From Nonomuraea thailandensis (GTDB lineage Bacteria > Actinomycetota > Actinomycetes > Streptosporangiales > Streptosporangiaceae): 64,000 nt of DNA. The notes beneath the pieces are model-generated. The model ran no database searches and had not been told where the DNA came from. It saw nothing but the letters and a program-made list of their open reading frames with translations. The stretch covers positions 4,733,501 through 4,797,500 of the forward strand of contig NZ_JAMZEB010000002.1 in NCBI RefSeq assembly GCF_024172165.1, given 5' to 3'. Below, piece by piece: positions 1-8,810 of the stretch. A program made the position numbers and the translations under genes. How positions within the stretch are numbered: the stretch's first letter is position 1; the number at the start of each line of letters is the position of its first letter.

Positions 1-2
1 CC

Positions 3-1205
3 CTGGCCGCCTGCGCCTCCGCGCCGCCGCAGGGTGGCCCCACCGCCGCCGGGGCCGAGGGCGGCGCGTACACCTGGTGGGACCCGTACCCGCAACACGA
101 CGCGAGCTCCGCGTGGGCCGAGCGGGTGGGCGCCTGCGGCCGGCAGGCCGGCGTCACCATCGAGCGCACCGCCTACGACACCACCGCGCTGACCAACCAG
201 GCCCTTCTCGCGGGCCAGGAGGGGAACGCGCCCGACGTCATCCTCCTCGACAACCCGGCCGTCTCGACCCTGGCGGACGCCGGCATGCTGACCGCGATGT
301 CCGATTTCGGCCTTGAGGTGAACCGGTTCGACAAGAACCTCATCGCCGCCGGCGAGCTGGACGGCAAGACCTACGGCATCCCCATCGGCGCCAACACCCT
401 CGCGTTGTACTACAACAAGAAGATCCTCGACGACGCCGGCGTCGACCCCGCCTCGGTCAAGGACTGGGCGTCGCTGACCGCGGCGCTGAAGAAGGTCAAG
501 GCCGCGGGCAAGAAGCCGATCACGTTCGCCGCCATCGGCACCGAGGAGGGCTCCTTCCAGTTCCTGCCCTGGTTCTGGGGCGCCGGGGCGCAGCTCACGC
601 AGCTCGACTCGCCACAGGCCGTCGAGGCCCTGCACCTGTGGAGCTCCTGGCTCAAGGACGGCCTCGCGCCGAACTCGGTCATCAGCAACTCCCAGAACAC
701 CACCTGGGAGGAGTTCCTGACCGGCGAGTTCGCCTTCGCCGAGAACGGCACCTGGCAGATCAACAGCGCCGCCGAGGCGGACTTCCCGACCGGCATCGTG
801 CAGATCCCCGGCAAGGACGGCGGGACCGCCGCCACGCCCACGGGCGGCGAGTTCATCACGGTCCCGGTGCAGAAGGACACCAAGCGCTACGACGTGACCA
901 AGAAGGTCCTCGAGTGCATGACCACGCCCGAGGGCCTGGTCGAGACCGGCACGACGTTCGCCTACTACATCCCCTCCACCGCCGATGGACAGCAGGCCAT
1001 CCTCGCCAAGGAGCCGAGCCTGAAGCCGTGGGTGGCGGCCGTCCAGTCGGCCAAGGGCCGTACCAGCGACAACCTCGGCACCAAGTACCCGAAGATCTCC
1101 GAGGCCCTGTGGACCGGCGTGCAGAAGGCGCTGAGCGGCGCGGCGAGCCCGGCCGACGCGCTCAAGGCGGCCCAGGCCCAGGCCCAGCAGGCCACCGGCG
1201 ACTGA
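3..1205 (+). CDS. ABC transporter sugar-binding lipoprotein (5' partial)
   Basis: Extracellular solute-binding protein of the family 1 (maltose/multiple-sugar) type, which captures an oligosaccharide outside the membrane and hands it to the two permeases encoded next. The reading frame is open to the left edge, and its first residues read LAAC, a lipobox, so only the signal peptide's n- and h-regions are missing. The mature part has the YYNKK and TWQIN segments typical of the family. It is followed 11 bases later by the MalF-type permease, and a glycosidase pair lies downstream, so an arabinose-containing oligosaccharide is the likely ligand (inference from context). Confidence 0.9.
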   Translation: MAACASAPPQGGPTAAGAEGGAYTWWDPYPQHDASSAWAERVGACGRQAGVTIERTAYDTTALTNQALLAGQEGNAPDVILLDNPAVSTLADAGMLTAMSDFGLEVNRFDKNLIAAGELDGKTYGIPIGANTLALYYNKKILDDAGVDPASVKDWASLTAALKKVKAAGKKPITFAAIGTEEGSFQFLPWFWGAGAQLTQLDSPQAVEALHLWSSWLKDGLAPNSVISNSQNTTWEEFLTGEFAFAENGTWQINSAAEADFPTGIVQIPGKDGGTAATPTGGEFITVPVQKDTKRYDVTKKVLECMTTPEGLVETGTTFAYYIPSTADGQQAILAKEPSLKPWVAAVQSAKGRTSDNLGTKYPKISEALWTGVQKALSGAASPADALKAAQAQAQQATGD

Positions 1206-1216
1206 TCGGACGTTCC

Positions 1217-2146
1217 ATGGCTTCGATTCGCACGGCCGGGGCGCTCTCGCACCCCGCGCACCGGGCGGCGCGGCGGCCCCTCCGGTGGACGACGCTGGCC
1301 TTCCTCGCGCCGCTCATCGTCTATCTGCTGCTGTTCTACGCCTATCCGCTCTACCGCAACATCGAGCTCAGCCTCCATGACTACACGCCCCGCGCCTTCA
1401 TCCAGGGCAACCCGGAGTTCACCGGCCTGGAGAACTACGCCAGGATCCTCTCCGACGGCGCGTTCCTGCGCGCGCTGGGCAACACGGCACTGTTCACCCT
1501 GGGCTCCATCGCCGTGCAGTACGCGCTCGGCCTGGCCCTGGCGGTCTTCTTCCACCGCGGCTTCCGGCTGTCGGCGGTGCTGCGCGCGATGTTCCTGGTG
1601 CCGTGGCTGCTGCCGCTGATCGTGTCCGCCTCGGCGTGGTCGTGGATGCTCAACAGCGAGAACGGGATCGTCAACGCGGCCCTGCAGGCGTTCGGGATCG
1701 GCCAGATCAACTGGCTGACCTCGCCGGACACCTCGCTGCTGGCGGTCACGATCGCCAACATCTGGCTCGGCGTCCCGTTCAACCTGGTCATCCTGTACGC
1801 GGGGCTGCAGAACATCCCGGCCACCCTGTACGAGGCGGCCGGGCTGGACGGCGCGAACGGCTGGCAGCAGTTCTGGCGCATCACGTTCCCGCTGCTGCGC
1901 CCGGTGTCGGCGATCACGCTGCTGCTCGGCCTGATCTACACGCTCAAGGTCGTCGACATCATCTGGATCATGACCAGGGGCGGGCCCGCGGACGCCTCCA
2001 CGACGCTGGCGATCTGGTCCTACCGGGAGGCGTTCGGCACCGGGCAGCCCGACTTCTCCCCCGCGGCGGCGGTCGGCAACCTGCTCATCCTCATCGCCTT
2101 CGCCGCCGGGCTGGTGCACGTGCGGCTGCAGAAGGAGGCCCCATGA
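1217..2146 (+). CDS. ABC sugar permease, MalF/UgpA type
   Basis: Inner-membrane permease of a carbohydrate uptake (CUT1) importer, 309 aa. The start is the ATG at 1217, which begins a short basic cytoplasmic N-terminus before the first membrane segment; the frame is open further upstream only as an overlap with the binding protein gene. The EAA loop that docks on the ATPase is clear from residue 206 (YEAAGLDGA...). The gene overlaps the next permease by ATGA at 2143-2146, so the pair is translationally coupled. No ATPase gene is present in the visible operon; a shared MsiK-type ATPase encoded elsewhere is usual for actinomycete CUT1 systems. Confidence 0.92.
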   Translation: MASIRTAGALSHPAHRAARRPLRWTTLAFLAPLIVYLLLFYAYPLYRNIELSLHDYTPRAFIQGNPEFTGLENYARILSDGAFLRALGNTALFTLGSIAVQYALGLALAVFFHRGFRLSAVLRAMFLVPWLLPLIVSASAWSWMLNSENGIVNAALQAFGIGQINWLTSPDTSLLAVTIANIWLGVPFNLVILYAGLQNIPATLYEAAGLDGANGWQQFWRITFPLLRPVSAITLLLGLIYTLKVVDIIWIMTRGGPADASTTLAIWSYREAFGTGQPDFSPAAAVGNLLILIAFAAGLVHVRLQKEAP

Positions 2147-2949
2147 GAGCGTGGAAGACGGCCGTGGGCGTCGTCCTGGTGGCGGTGATGCTGTTCCCGG
2201 TCTACTGGATGGTCAACGTCTCGCTCACGAGGACGAGCGACATGCGGGCCGACCCGCCTCACTGGTTCCCCTGGGACCCCACGTTCGAGGGCTACGCCGC
2301 AGCGTTCGGCCAGCAGCTCCCGGCCCTGGCCACCAGCCTGTTCATCGGCCTGGGCACGGTGGTGCTCACACTGGCGGTGTCGCTGCCGGCCGGCTACGCG
2401 CTGGCCAAGCTCCGCCCGCGCGGCGGCCGGGCGATCGACTTCCTGCTCCTGGTCGCCCAGATGATCCCCGCGGTCGTCATGGCCATGGGTTTCTACGCGA
2501 TCTACATCAGGCTCGGCCTGCTCAACACCGTCCCCGGGCTCATCGTGGCCGACTCGACGCTCGCCGTGCCGTTCGGGGTGCTGCTGTTCCGCGCGTTCAT
2601 GGCGGGCATCCCCGGCGAGCTGCTGTCGGCGGCGCAGATCGACGGGGCGACGACGTGGCGGACCTTCCGCTCGATCATCCTGCCACTGAGCCGCAACTCG
2701 GTGATCACCGTGTCGCTGTTCACGTTCCTGTGGGCGTGGTCGGACTTCATCTTCGCCTCCACGCTCAACCGCAACAGCGACGTCATCCCCATCACGCTCG
2801 GCATCTTCCGCTACATCGGCAACAACACCACGCAATGGAACTCGATCATGGCGACCGCCGTGGTCGCGTCCATCCCCGCGGCCTTCCTGCTGATCCTCGC
2901 GCAGCGCTACATCGCCGCCGGGGTCACCGCGGGCGCCGTGAAGGACTGA
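2143..2949 (+). CDS. ABC sugar permease, MalG/UgpE type
   Basis: Second permease subunit of the CUT1 sugar importer, 268 aa. The ATG at 2143 overlaps the stop of the preceding permease. The protein has an N-terminal membrane segment, the conserved TRTSDMRADP periplasmic stretch, a set of membrane helices and an EAA-type loop (SAAQIDGATTWRTF). It should form a heterodimer with the 1217 permease. The gene ends 18 bases before the GH127 gene, indicating one operon for uptake and hydrolysis. Confidence 0.92.
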   Translation: MRAWKTAVGVVLVAVMLFPVYWMVNVSLTRTSDMRADPPHWFPWDPTFEGYAAAFGQQLPALATSLFIGLGTVVLTLAVSLPAGYALAKLRPRGGRAIDFLLLVAQMIPAVVMAMGFYAIYIRLGLLNTVPGLIVADSTLAVPFGVLLFRAFMAGIPGELLSAAQIDGATTWRTFRSIILPLSRNSVITVSLFTFLWAWSDFIFASTLNRNSDVIPITLGIFRYIGNNTTQWNSIMATAVVASIPAAFLLILAQRYIAAGVTAGAVKD

Positions 2950-2967
2950 CAAGAAAGGTCTCGCCCT

Positions 2968-4875
2968 ATGAGCAGCCCCGTGCTGCCCTCCCACGGCAGG
3001 GTACGCCCGCTCGGGCTCGCCCAGGTCCGCCTCAACGGCGGTTTCTGGTACGAGCGGCAGGTCGTGAACGCGTCGGCCACGCTCGCCCACTGCGAATCGT
3101 GGATGGAGCGCCTCGGCTGGCTGGCCAACTTCGACCGGGTCGCGGACGGGACCACCGGCCCCGACCGGCCCGGCTGGCCGTTCTCCGACTCCGAGGTCTA
3201 CAAACTGCTCGAGGCCCTGGCCTGGGAGGCCGCGCGGACCGGCGATCCGGACGCCGAGGCGGCGATCAAGCGGCTCACCGCGCGCGTCGCCCGCGCCCAG
3301 GACCCCGACGGCTACCTGAACACCTGTTTCGGCCACGGTGACCAGCCGCCGCGCTACAGCGACCTCGAAGGCGGGCACGAGCTGTACAACACCGGCCACC
3401 TGTTGCAGGCCGCCGTCGCCCGGCTGCGCACGCACGGCGAGGACGACCTGGTACGCCTCGCGCGCCGGGCCGCCGACCACGTCTGCCGCGTCTTCGGCGC
3501 CGACGGCCTGGCCGCGATCTGCGGGCACCCGGAGATCGAGGTCGGCCTGGCCGAGTTCGGCCGCGCCCTCGGCGAGGACCGCTACGTCGAGCAGGCCCGC
3601 CTGTTCCTCGACCGGCGCGGCCACGGGACACTTCGCGACATCCCGCTCGGCCGGGCCTACTTCCAGGACGACCTGCCCATCCGGGAGGCCGGCGTCTGGC
3701 GCGGCCACGCCGTCCGCGCCCTCTACCTCACCGCGGCGGCCGTGGACGTGGCGGTCGAGCGCCGCGACGACGAGCTGCTGCACGCGGTGGAACGGCAGTG
3801 GGAGCGCTCGGTCGCACGCCGTACGTACATCACCGGCGGCATGGGCTCGCGCCACCAGGACGAAGGCTTCGGCGAGGACTGGGAGCTGCCGCCGGACCGC
3901 GCCTACTGCGAGACCTGCGCCGGCGTCGCCTCGGTCATGGTGTCCTGGCGGCTCCTGCTGGCCACCGGCCAGGCACGTTACGCCGACCTGATCGAACGCA
4001 CGCTCTACAACGTCATCGCCGCCTCGCCGAGCCCTGACGGCCGGGCCTTCTTCTACGCCAACCCCCTCCACCAGCGCACGCCGGGCAGGCCCGCCGACCC
4101 GGAGGAGGTGAGCCCGCGCGCCGAGGGCGGCACCCGGGCCGCCTGGTTCGACGTCTCCTGCTGCCCCACCAACGTCGCCCGCACCCTGGCCTCGCTGCAC
4201 GGCTACCTCGCCACCAGCGACGACGACGGCCTCCAGCTCCACCAGTACGCCCCCTGCTCGATCAGCGCCGAGCTGCCCGACGGCCGGCGGGCGGCCGTGG
4301 AGGTCGAGACCGGCTACCCGCGGACCGGGACCGTCCGCGTGCGGATCACCGCCGGCTCCACCGCGTCCTGGACGCTCGCCCTGCGCGTCCCCGCCTGGGC
4401 GACCGGAGCCACCCTGACCGACGAAGGCGGCACCCGCGAGGTCGCCCCCGGCGTGGCCGAGGTCCGGCGGGCCTTCCGCGCGGGCGAGGTCGTCACGCTC
4501 GACCTGCCGGTGGAGCCGCGATTCACCTGGCCCGACCCGCGCATCGACGCGGTACGCGGCTGCGTCGCCGTCGAGCGCGGCCCCGAGGTGCTCTGCGCCG
4601 AATCGCGCGACCTGCCCGGCCCCGCCGCGCTCGACGCCCTCGTGATCGACACCCGCGCCGGGCTCAAGGCCGGTGACGACGCGGCTCTCGCCCGCGCCCT
4701 GCTTCCCGCCCGTCCCGGCGGGGCCTGGCCCTACCTCACCCATCAGGCGGCTCCGCGGAGCGACGCCGGATGGATCGACCTCCCGCTGCGGCCCTACCAC
4801 TCCTGGGCTCAGCGGGGCCCGGCGGGCATGCGCGTCTGGCTGCCCGTCTCCACCCCCCACCCCGAAGGAGAGTGA
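2968..4875 (+). CDS. GH127-family beta-L-arabinofuranosidase (DUF1680 type)
   Basis: Predicted cytoplasmic glycoside hydrolase of family 127, 635 aa, close to the usual 630-660 aa. No signal peptide is visible. The zinc-cysteine active site of HypBA1-type enzymes is recognisable: Glu315 and Cys317 in the motif CETC, and Cys398-Cys399 in the motif SCCP. By analogy with HypBA1 (Glu338, Cys340, Cys417, Cys418), Cys398 would be the nucleophile. The (alpha/alpha)6 barrel part is followed by beta-sandwich sequence from about residue 430. Family members release L-arabinofuranose from beta-linked arabino-oligosaccharides such as those of hydroxyproline-rich plant glycoproteins. The location right behind the importer genes suggests it processes the imported sugar. 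Confidence 0.88.
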   Translation: MSSPVLPSHGRVRPLGLAQVRLNGGFWYERQVVNASATLAHCESWMERLGWLANFDRVADGTTGPDRPGWPFSDSEVYKLLEALAWEAARTGDPDAEAAIKRLTARVARAQDPDGYLNTCFGHGDQPPRYSDLEGGHELYNTGHLLQAAVARLRTHGEDDLVRLARRAADHVCRVFGADGLAAICGHPEIEVGLAEFGRALGEDRYVEQARLFLDRRGHGTLRDIPLGRAYFQDDLPIREAGVWRGHAVRALYLTAAAVDVAVERRDDELLHAVERQWERSVARRTYITGGMGSRHQDEGFGEDWELPPDRAYCETCAGVASVMVSWRLLLATGQARYADLIERTLYNVIAASPSPDGRAFFYANPLHQRTPGRPADPEEVSPRAEGGTRAAWFDVSCCPTNVARTLASLHGYLATSDDDGLQLHQYAPCSISAELPDGRRAAVEVETGYPRTGTVRVRITAGSTASWTLALRVPAWATGATLTDEGGTREVAPGVAEVRRAFRAGEVVTLDLPVEPRFTWPDPRIDAVRGCVAVERGPEVLCAESRDLPGPAALDALVIDTRAGLKAGDDAALARALLPARPGGAWPYLTHQAAPRSDAGWIDLPLRPYHSWAQRGPAGMRVWLPVSTPHPEGE

Positions 4876-4876
4876 C

Positions 4877-6577
4877 ATGCGTCCACGCGTCCGAGCACTG
4901 CTGTTAGCGCTCACAACCGCCGCTGCCTCCATGACCGTCGCCGCGTCCCCCGCCGCCGCGGCCGGCGCCACCCTCACCGTCAACGTCGCCCAGCCGTTCC
5001 GCCCCGTCACGCACGCCGCCTCCGGCGGCCTGTACGGCCTGGCGGAGAACTCCCGCCCGGCCGACTCCACCCTGCTGCCGATCAAACTCAACTCGCTGAC
5101 GCAGCCCGCCCCCGGCGTCGGCCAGAGGCCCAACGGCCAGCCGCCCGGCGGCGACTCCCTGCTCATCGCCCCGCAGGCCACCCGCGTCGGGGCCGGCCAG
5201 TTCATCCGGATGCCGGACATCTACCCCGACTTCCCCTACCGGTGGGTGAGCTGGAACGACTGGCTGGCCAAGGTCGACACCATGGTGCGGGCCCGCCTGA
5301 ACGCCACCACCGTCACCAACGTCATCGGCTGGGAGCTCTGGAACGAGCCCGACTACACCTGGAACACCGCCGCCGCGGGCAACTTCAACGACGGCTGGGT
5401 GCGTACGTACCAGGCCGTCCGCGCCCTCGACGCGCAGACGCCGATCGTCGGCCCCAGCACCGCCGTCTACAACCGCTCCTGGATGCAGGCGTTCCTGACC
5501 CGCGCCCGCGACACCGGCACCCTGCCCGACATCATCTGCTGGCACGAGCTGCAGAACCCCGCCCGCATCGCCGCCGACCTCGCCGACTACCGCAACCTGG
5601 AGGCCTCGCTCGGCATCAGCCCGCGCCGCGTCTCCATCAACGAGTACGCCGCACCCGCCGAGGTGGACGTGCCCGGCCGGGTGGCCAGCTACGTGGCGAA
5701 GTTCGAGCGCGGCGGCGTCGAGTCCGCGCACCGCGCCTTCTGGTACGAGTACGGCACCATGAACGGCCTGGTCGTCAACAACAACCAGCCGACCGGCACG
5801 TGGTGGCTGTACAAGTGGTACGGCGACATGGCCGGCAACATGGTCACCACGACGCCGGGCGCTCAGACCGGACTGGACGGCTTCGCCGCCTACGACCCCA
5901 CCCGCAGGATCGTCAACGTCGTGTTCGGTGACGAGGCGGGCACCAACACGGTCAACCTGACCGGCCTCGGCGCGCTCGGCTCCAGCGTCCGCGTCACCCT
6001 CCTGTCCACCCCGTCCAGCGGGCGCTTCACCGCCGTGACCGCCCCCACCACCGTCTCCACCACCACCCGCGCCGTCTCGGGCGGCCAGCTCAGCGTCTCC
6101 GTGCCGAACATGGTCGCCACCAGCGCCTACCAGCTCGTCGTCGAGCCGGCCGCCGGCGTGCCGGCCTACCAGCAGCGCTACGAGGCCGAGAACGCCTCGG
6201 TCTTCCGCGCCCAGCGGCTGAGCGGCGCCACCGCGTCCGGCGGCGGCTACGTCGGCCGCATCGACAACTCCGGCACCCCGCGCACCGACAGCTACGTCGA
6301 CTTCGTCGTCAACGTGCCCGCGGCCCGCGCGTACACGATGACGATCGGCTACGCCAACGGCACCGGCGCCACCGCCACCCAGGGCCTGGCCTACAACGGC
6401 GGCGCCTGGAGCACGGTCAGCTACCCGCCGACCGCCGCGTGGGGCCAGTTCGGCGCCACGGTCAGCGCCACCGTCAACCTGCGCGCCGGGTACAACGTGA
6501 TCCGCCTGGCCAAGGGCTCGCCGTACTTCGCGGGCGGCACCGGATACGCCGAGCTGGACTACATCCAGCTCACCTGA
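4877..6577 (+). CDS. Secreted clan GH-A glycoside hydrolase with C-terminal CBM35/CBM6-like module
   Basis: 566-aa secreted enzyme. The ATG at 4877 directly follows the GH127 stop after a GGAG ribosome site and begins a signal peptide ending near the ASPAAAA stretch. The catalytic domain spans roughly residues 35-430. WELWNEPD places the acid/base at Glu157, and SINEYA places the nucleophile at Glu256, a spacing of 99 residues consistent with clan GH-A (GH39/GH51-like). The last 130 residues (RYEAENA onward) are a CBM35/CBM6-like beta-sandwich with the typical final LDYIQL. A reasonable role is extracellular release of the oligosaccharide taken up by the upstream importer. The exact family and bond specificity cannot be read from the sequence. 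Confidence 0.82.
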   Translation: MRPRVRALLLALTTAAASMTVAASPAAAAGATLTVNVAQPFRPVTHAASGGLYGLAENSRPADSTLLPIKLNSLTQPAPGVGQRPNGQPPGGDSLLIAPQATRVGAGQFIRMPDIYPDFPYRWVSWNDWLAKVDTMVRARLNATTVTNVIGWELWNEPDYTWNTAAAGNFNDGWVRTYQAVRALDAQTPIVGPSTAVYNRSWMQAFLTRARDTGTLPDIICWHELQNPARIAADLADYRNLEASLGISPRRVSINEYAAPAEVDVPGRVASYVAKFERGGVESAHRAFWYEYGTMNGLVVNNNQPTGTWWLYKWYGDMAGNMVTTTPGAQTGLDGFAAYDPTRRIVNVVFGDEAGTNTVNLTGLGALGSSVRVTLLSTPSSGRFTAVTAPTTVSTTTRAVSGGQLSVSVPNMVATSAYQLVVEPAAGVPAYQQRYEAENASVFRAQRLSGATASGGGYVGRIDNSGTPRTDSYVDFVVNVPAARAYTMTIGYANGTGATATQGLAYNGGAWSTVSYPPTAAWGQFGATVSATVNLRAGYNVIRLAKGSPYFAGGTGYAELDYIQLT

Positions 6578-6935
6578 TCCTTCCGGAGGCTCCGCGGCGA
6601 GCGCCGGGAAGCTCCTGGTGGACGCGTTGATCATCACCACACACCGTCGTCACCAGGAGCTTCAGGTGCTCCAGCAGTGCGAGCACGCTCAGTCGGGATG
6701 CGACGCTTTCGGAGCCGAACGCGATTGTCGGTATGCCGCGCTTGTGCGACGAGAGATCGATCCGAGGGGCGGAGGCGACGGGCAAGGTCCGCGGCGGACT
6801 CGTGGACGCGCTGCACCGCGTCCTTGCGTCGGATCAAGACCTGTAGTGCTCGCCCCCGGTGCCCGACCCGCTCCCGCGCCGGCTCGGGCGCCCCGCCGCC
6901 GGGCAGGGCCTGTCCGAGCTGGTCACCACCCGCTC
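6578..6935 (+). other. Gap without a convincing gene
   Basis: This 358-base stretch separates the glycosidase from the convergent IclR gene. On the minus strand two short, mutually overlapping frames (about 6640-6850) have protein-like composition, for example a segment reading GIPTIAFGSES and one reading RRKDAVQRVHESAADLA. Neither has a start or a full domain. They may be the frameshifted remains of a gene, but I cannot name the family. No clear hairpin terminator was found. Confidence 0.4.
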
Positions 6936-7709
6936 TCAGACGGAGGGGCGGAGCCGGCGCTCGGCCGGTGGGATCAGCAGCACCTCCAGCGCGCGGGCGC
7001 AGGCCCGCGCGTGCGTGACGAACCAGCCGATGCGCGCGTCGCTGATGACCAACGGCGTGGAGCGTACGGCCAGCGCGTAGCGTACGTGGTTCTGCCCGTC
7101 GAGCACCGGCACGGCGACGGTACGGATGCCGTCGCCCGACTCCCCGTCGTTGAGCGCGTACCCGGACTCGCGCACGCGGGCCAGCTCGGCGCGCAGCTCG
7201 GCGTGGTCCACGATGGTGCGGCCGGTCAGCGCCCGCAGCGGGCCGAGCGCCTCCAGCTCGACGCTTCCCTCCGGGTCCCAGGCCAGCAGCACCTTGCCCA
7301 GAGCCGTGGAGTGCAGGGGGCGGCGCAGGCCGACGCCGCTGTCGGGGTTGAGCGAGCCGCCGCTCAGGATGACCGCGTGCCGGTCGTTGCGGACGGCCAG
7401 GTCCACGGTGGCGGAGGTGATCCGGGCCAGCTCGGCCAGTTCGGGGGCGATGCGGTGCAGGCCTCGCCGGTGGAAGGAGAGCTGCCCCAGCTCGGTGATC
7501 GACGGCCCCAGCCGGTAGCGGCCGGTGCGTGTCTCCTGTTCCAGGAAGCCGGCGCCGGTCAGCGTTCTGGCCAGGCGGTGCGTGGTCGAGGTGGACAGCC
7601 CCGTTCTGCGTGACAGGTCGGACAGGCTGAGCGAGGCGTCGCCGCCGCCGAAACAGCCGAGCATGCCGATCGCCCTGCGTACGGACTGGACGCCGCCGTC
7701 TGCTGCCAT
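6936..7709 (-). CDS. IclR-family transcriptional regulator
   Basis: 257-aa regulator with an N-terminal winged helix (about residues 8-65; LSDLSRRTGLSTSTTHRL is the helix-turn-helix) and the C-terminal IclR effector domain, including the LHSTALGKVLLA motif. The ATG at 7709 gives a normal family length. It is divergent from the organosulfur operon that starts at 7836, with a 126-base intergenic region holding a perfect palindrome at 7778-7792. By position it is the probable local regulator of that operon; the effector is unknown. Confidence 0.9.
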   Translation of the reverse strand: MAADGGVQSVRRAIGMLGCFGGGDASLSLSDLSRRTGLSTSTTHRLARTLTGAGFLEQETRTGRYRLGPSITELGQLSFHRRGLHRIAPELAELARITSATVDLAVRNDRHAVILSGGSLNPDSGVGLRRPLHSTALGKVLLAWDPEGSVELEALGPLRALTGRTIVDHAELRAELARVRESGYALNDGESGDGIRTVAVPVLDGQNHVRYALAVRSTPLVISDARIGWFVTHARACARALEVLLIPPAERRLRPSV

Positions 7710-7777
7710 GCGGGAAACTCCGTCTTCTGAGTAGGGAGAGCCGGGACCAGGTGGGATCAGGTCCCGCGGGGAGCGTT

Positions 7778-7792
7778 TCCCGCATCGCGGGA
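7778..7792. promoter_or_regulatory. Palindrome in the IclR/desulfinase divergent promoter
   Basis: TCCCGC-ATC-GCGGGA is a perfect inverted repeat with 6-base arms, centrally placed between the divergent genes. It is a plausible IclR operator; this is inferred from position and symmetry only. Confidence 0.5.
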
Positions 7793-7806
7793 CATTCTTT
7801 GCATTT

Positions 7807-7835
7807 CCTACCAACTTACTAGCAAACTCTGCTCC
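7807..7835 (+). promoter_or_regulatory. CCTAC-type promoter element of the organosulfur operon
   Basis: An A/T-richer segment, TTTCCTACCAACTTACTAG, lies 14-32 bases before the start codon at 7836. The CCTAC box recurs at a similar distance ahead of the BMP-type importer operon (19003) and, on the minus strand, ahead of the ribose-type importer (33820). The leader would be very short. Confidence 0.4.
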
Positions 7836-8810
7836 ATGACGACAGCCGCACTCGACGCCATCTGGTTCACCCGCTGTCCCGTGCCCACCGCGACGGGCAT
7901 CGCGGCCGACCAGGGCTGGCTGGCGAGGGAGTTCGCCGACGACGGGATCGAGGTCCGCTCGCTGCAGGACGACGACCCCGGCGTGCCCCGCGAGACCCAT
8001 TACACCCACGCTCTGACCGGCCTGTTCCGCGAGGGCGGCAACGTGCCGGCGCTGTGGGCGCGCTCCCGCGGCGAGGCGACCAGGCTCGTCGGACTCACCT
8101 GGATCGAGGAGCGGCAGGCCGTGCTGGTCCGCGGCGGCACCGCCCTGGAGAGCCCCGGACAGCTCAAGGGCCTGCGGCTGGCGGCGCCCCGGCACCGCGT
8201 CGCCATCGACTTCTGGCGGGCCATGGCCCTGCGCGGCTTCCACGGCGCGCTGTCCCTGGCCGGGCTCGGGCTCGGTGACGCCGAGCTGGTGGACGTCGAG
8301 GCCGAGCCCGGCGGCGGTCAGTGGGAGGCGGAGCTGGCCGCCCTCGCCGCCGGCCGGGTGGACGCGGTCTACGTCAAGGGCGCGCTCGCCGTCGAGGCCG
8401 CCCTGCGCCACGGCGCGGAGGTGGGCATCGACCTGGACGCCGTGGCGGACCGGCGCGCGCGGATCAACAACGGCACCCCCCGCCCGATCACCGTGCACCA
8501 GCGCCTGCTGGACGAGCATCCGGAGGTGGTGACCCGCTTCCTGTCCGTCCTGCTGCGCGCCGCGGACTGGGCCGCCGGGCATCCGGCCGAGGTGGCCCGG
8601 ATCCTGGGGGCGGAGACCGGCGCCGGCGCGGCAGGCGTGGCCGCGGCCTACGTCCCCGGCGCCTCCCTTCACCTCGACCTGTCCGCCGAACGCCTCGACC
8701 TGCTGGCCGAGCAGGAGCGCTTCCTGCGCGGCCACGGCTTCCTCGAATCCCCCGTGGACGTCGCGGCCTGGGCCGACCACACCCCGCTGCAAGGAGTCAC
8801 CCATGCGTAA
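7836..8810 (+). CDS. DszB-like sulfinate desulfinase
   Basis: 324-aa protein with the binding-protein-like fold of DszB (2'-hydroxybiphenyl-2-sulfinate desulfinase), without signal peptide, so cytoplasmic. The DszB catalytic residues Cys27, His60 and Arg70 have counterparts at Cys14 (in TRCPVP), His55 and Arg65. The His-to-Arg spacing of 10 and the following GG are the same, and the C-terminus (ERLDLLAEQERFL...) also follows DszB. The enzyme would release sulfite from an organic sulfinate. First gene of an operon with an ssu-type importer and luciferase-like monooxygenases, it fits a pathway that strips sulfur from an imported organosulfur compound. Its 3' end overlaps the binding-protein gene by 8 bases. 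Alternative: a non-catalytic NMT1/SsuA-like protein, less likely given the triad. Confidence 0.72.
   Translation: MTTAALDAIWFTRCPVPTATGIAADQGWLAREFADDGIEVRSLQDDDPGVPRETHYTHALTGLFREGGNVPALWARSRGEATRLVGLTWIEERQAVLVRGGTALESPGQLKGLRLAAPRHRVAIDFWRAMALRGFHGALSLAGLGLGDAELVDVEAEPGGGQWEAELAALAAGRVDAVYVKGALAVEAALRHGAEVGIDLDAVADRRARINNGTPRPITVHQRLLDEHPEVVTRFLSVLLRAADWAAGHPAEVARILGAETGAGAAGVAAAYVPGASLHLDLSAERLDLLAEQERFLRGHGFLESPVDVAAWADHTPLQGVTHA

Noticed and set aside
2020..5220. A 1066-codon open frame on the minus strand opposite the permease, GH127 and glycosidase genes
   Set aside because: Shadow of high third-position G/C in the plus-strand genes. The product is low-complexity Gly/Arg/Val-rich with no domain, and the plus-strand genes are clear family members.
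4904..6640. A 578-codon minus-strand frame opposite the secreted glycosidase
   Set aside because: Same composition artefact; no ribosome site or homology, and it contradicts the catalytic motifs on the plus strand.
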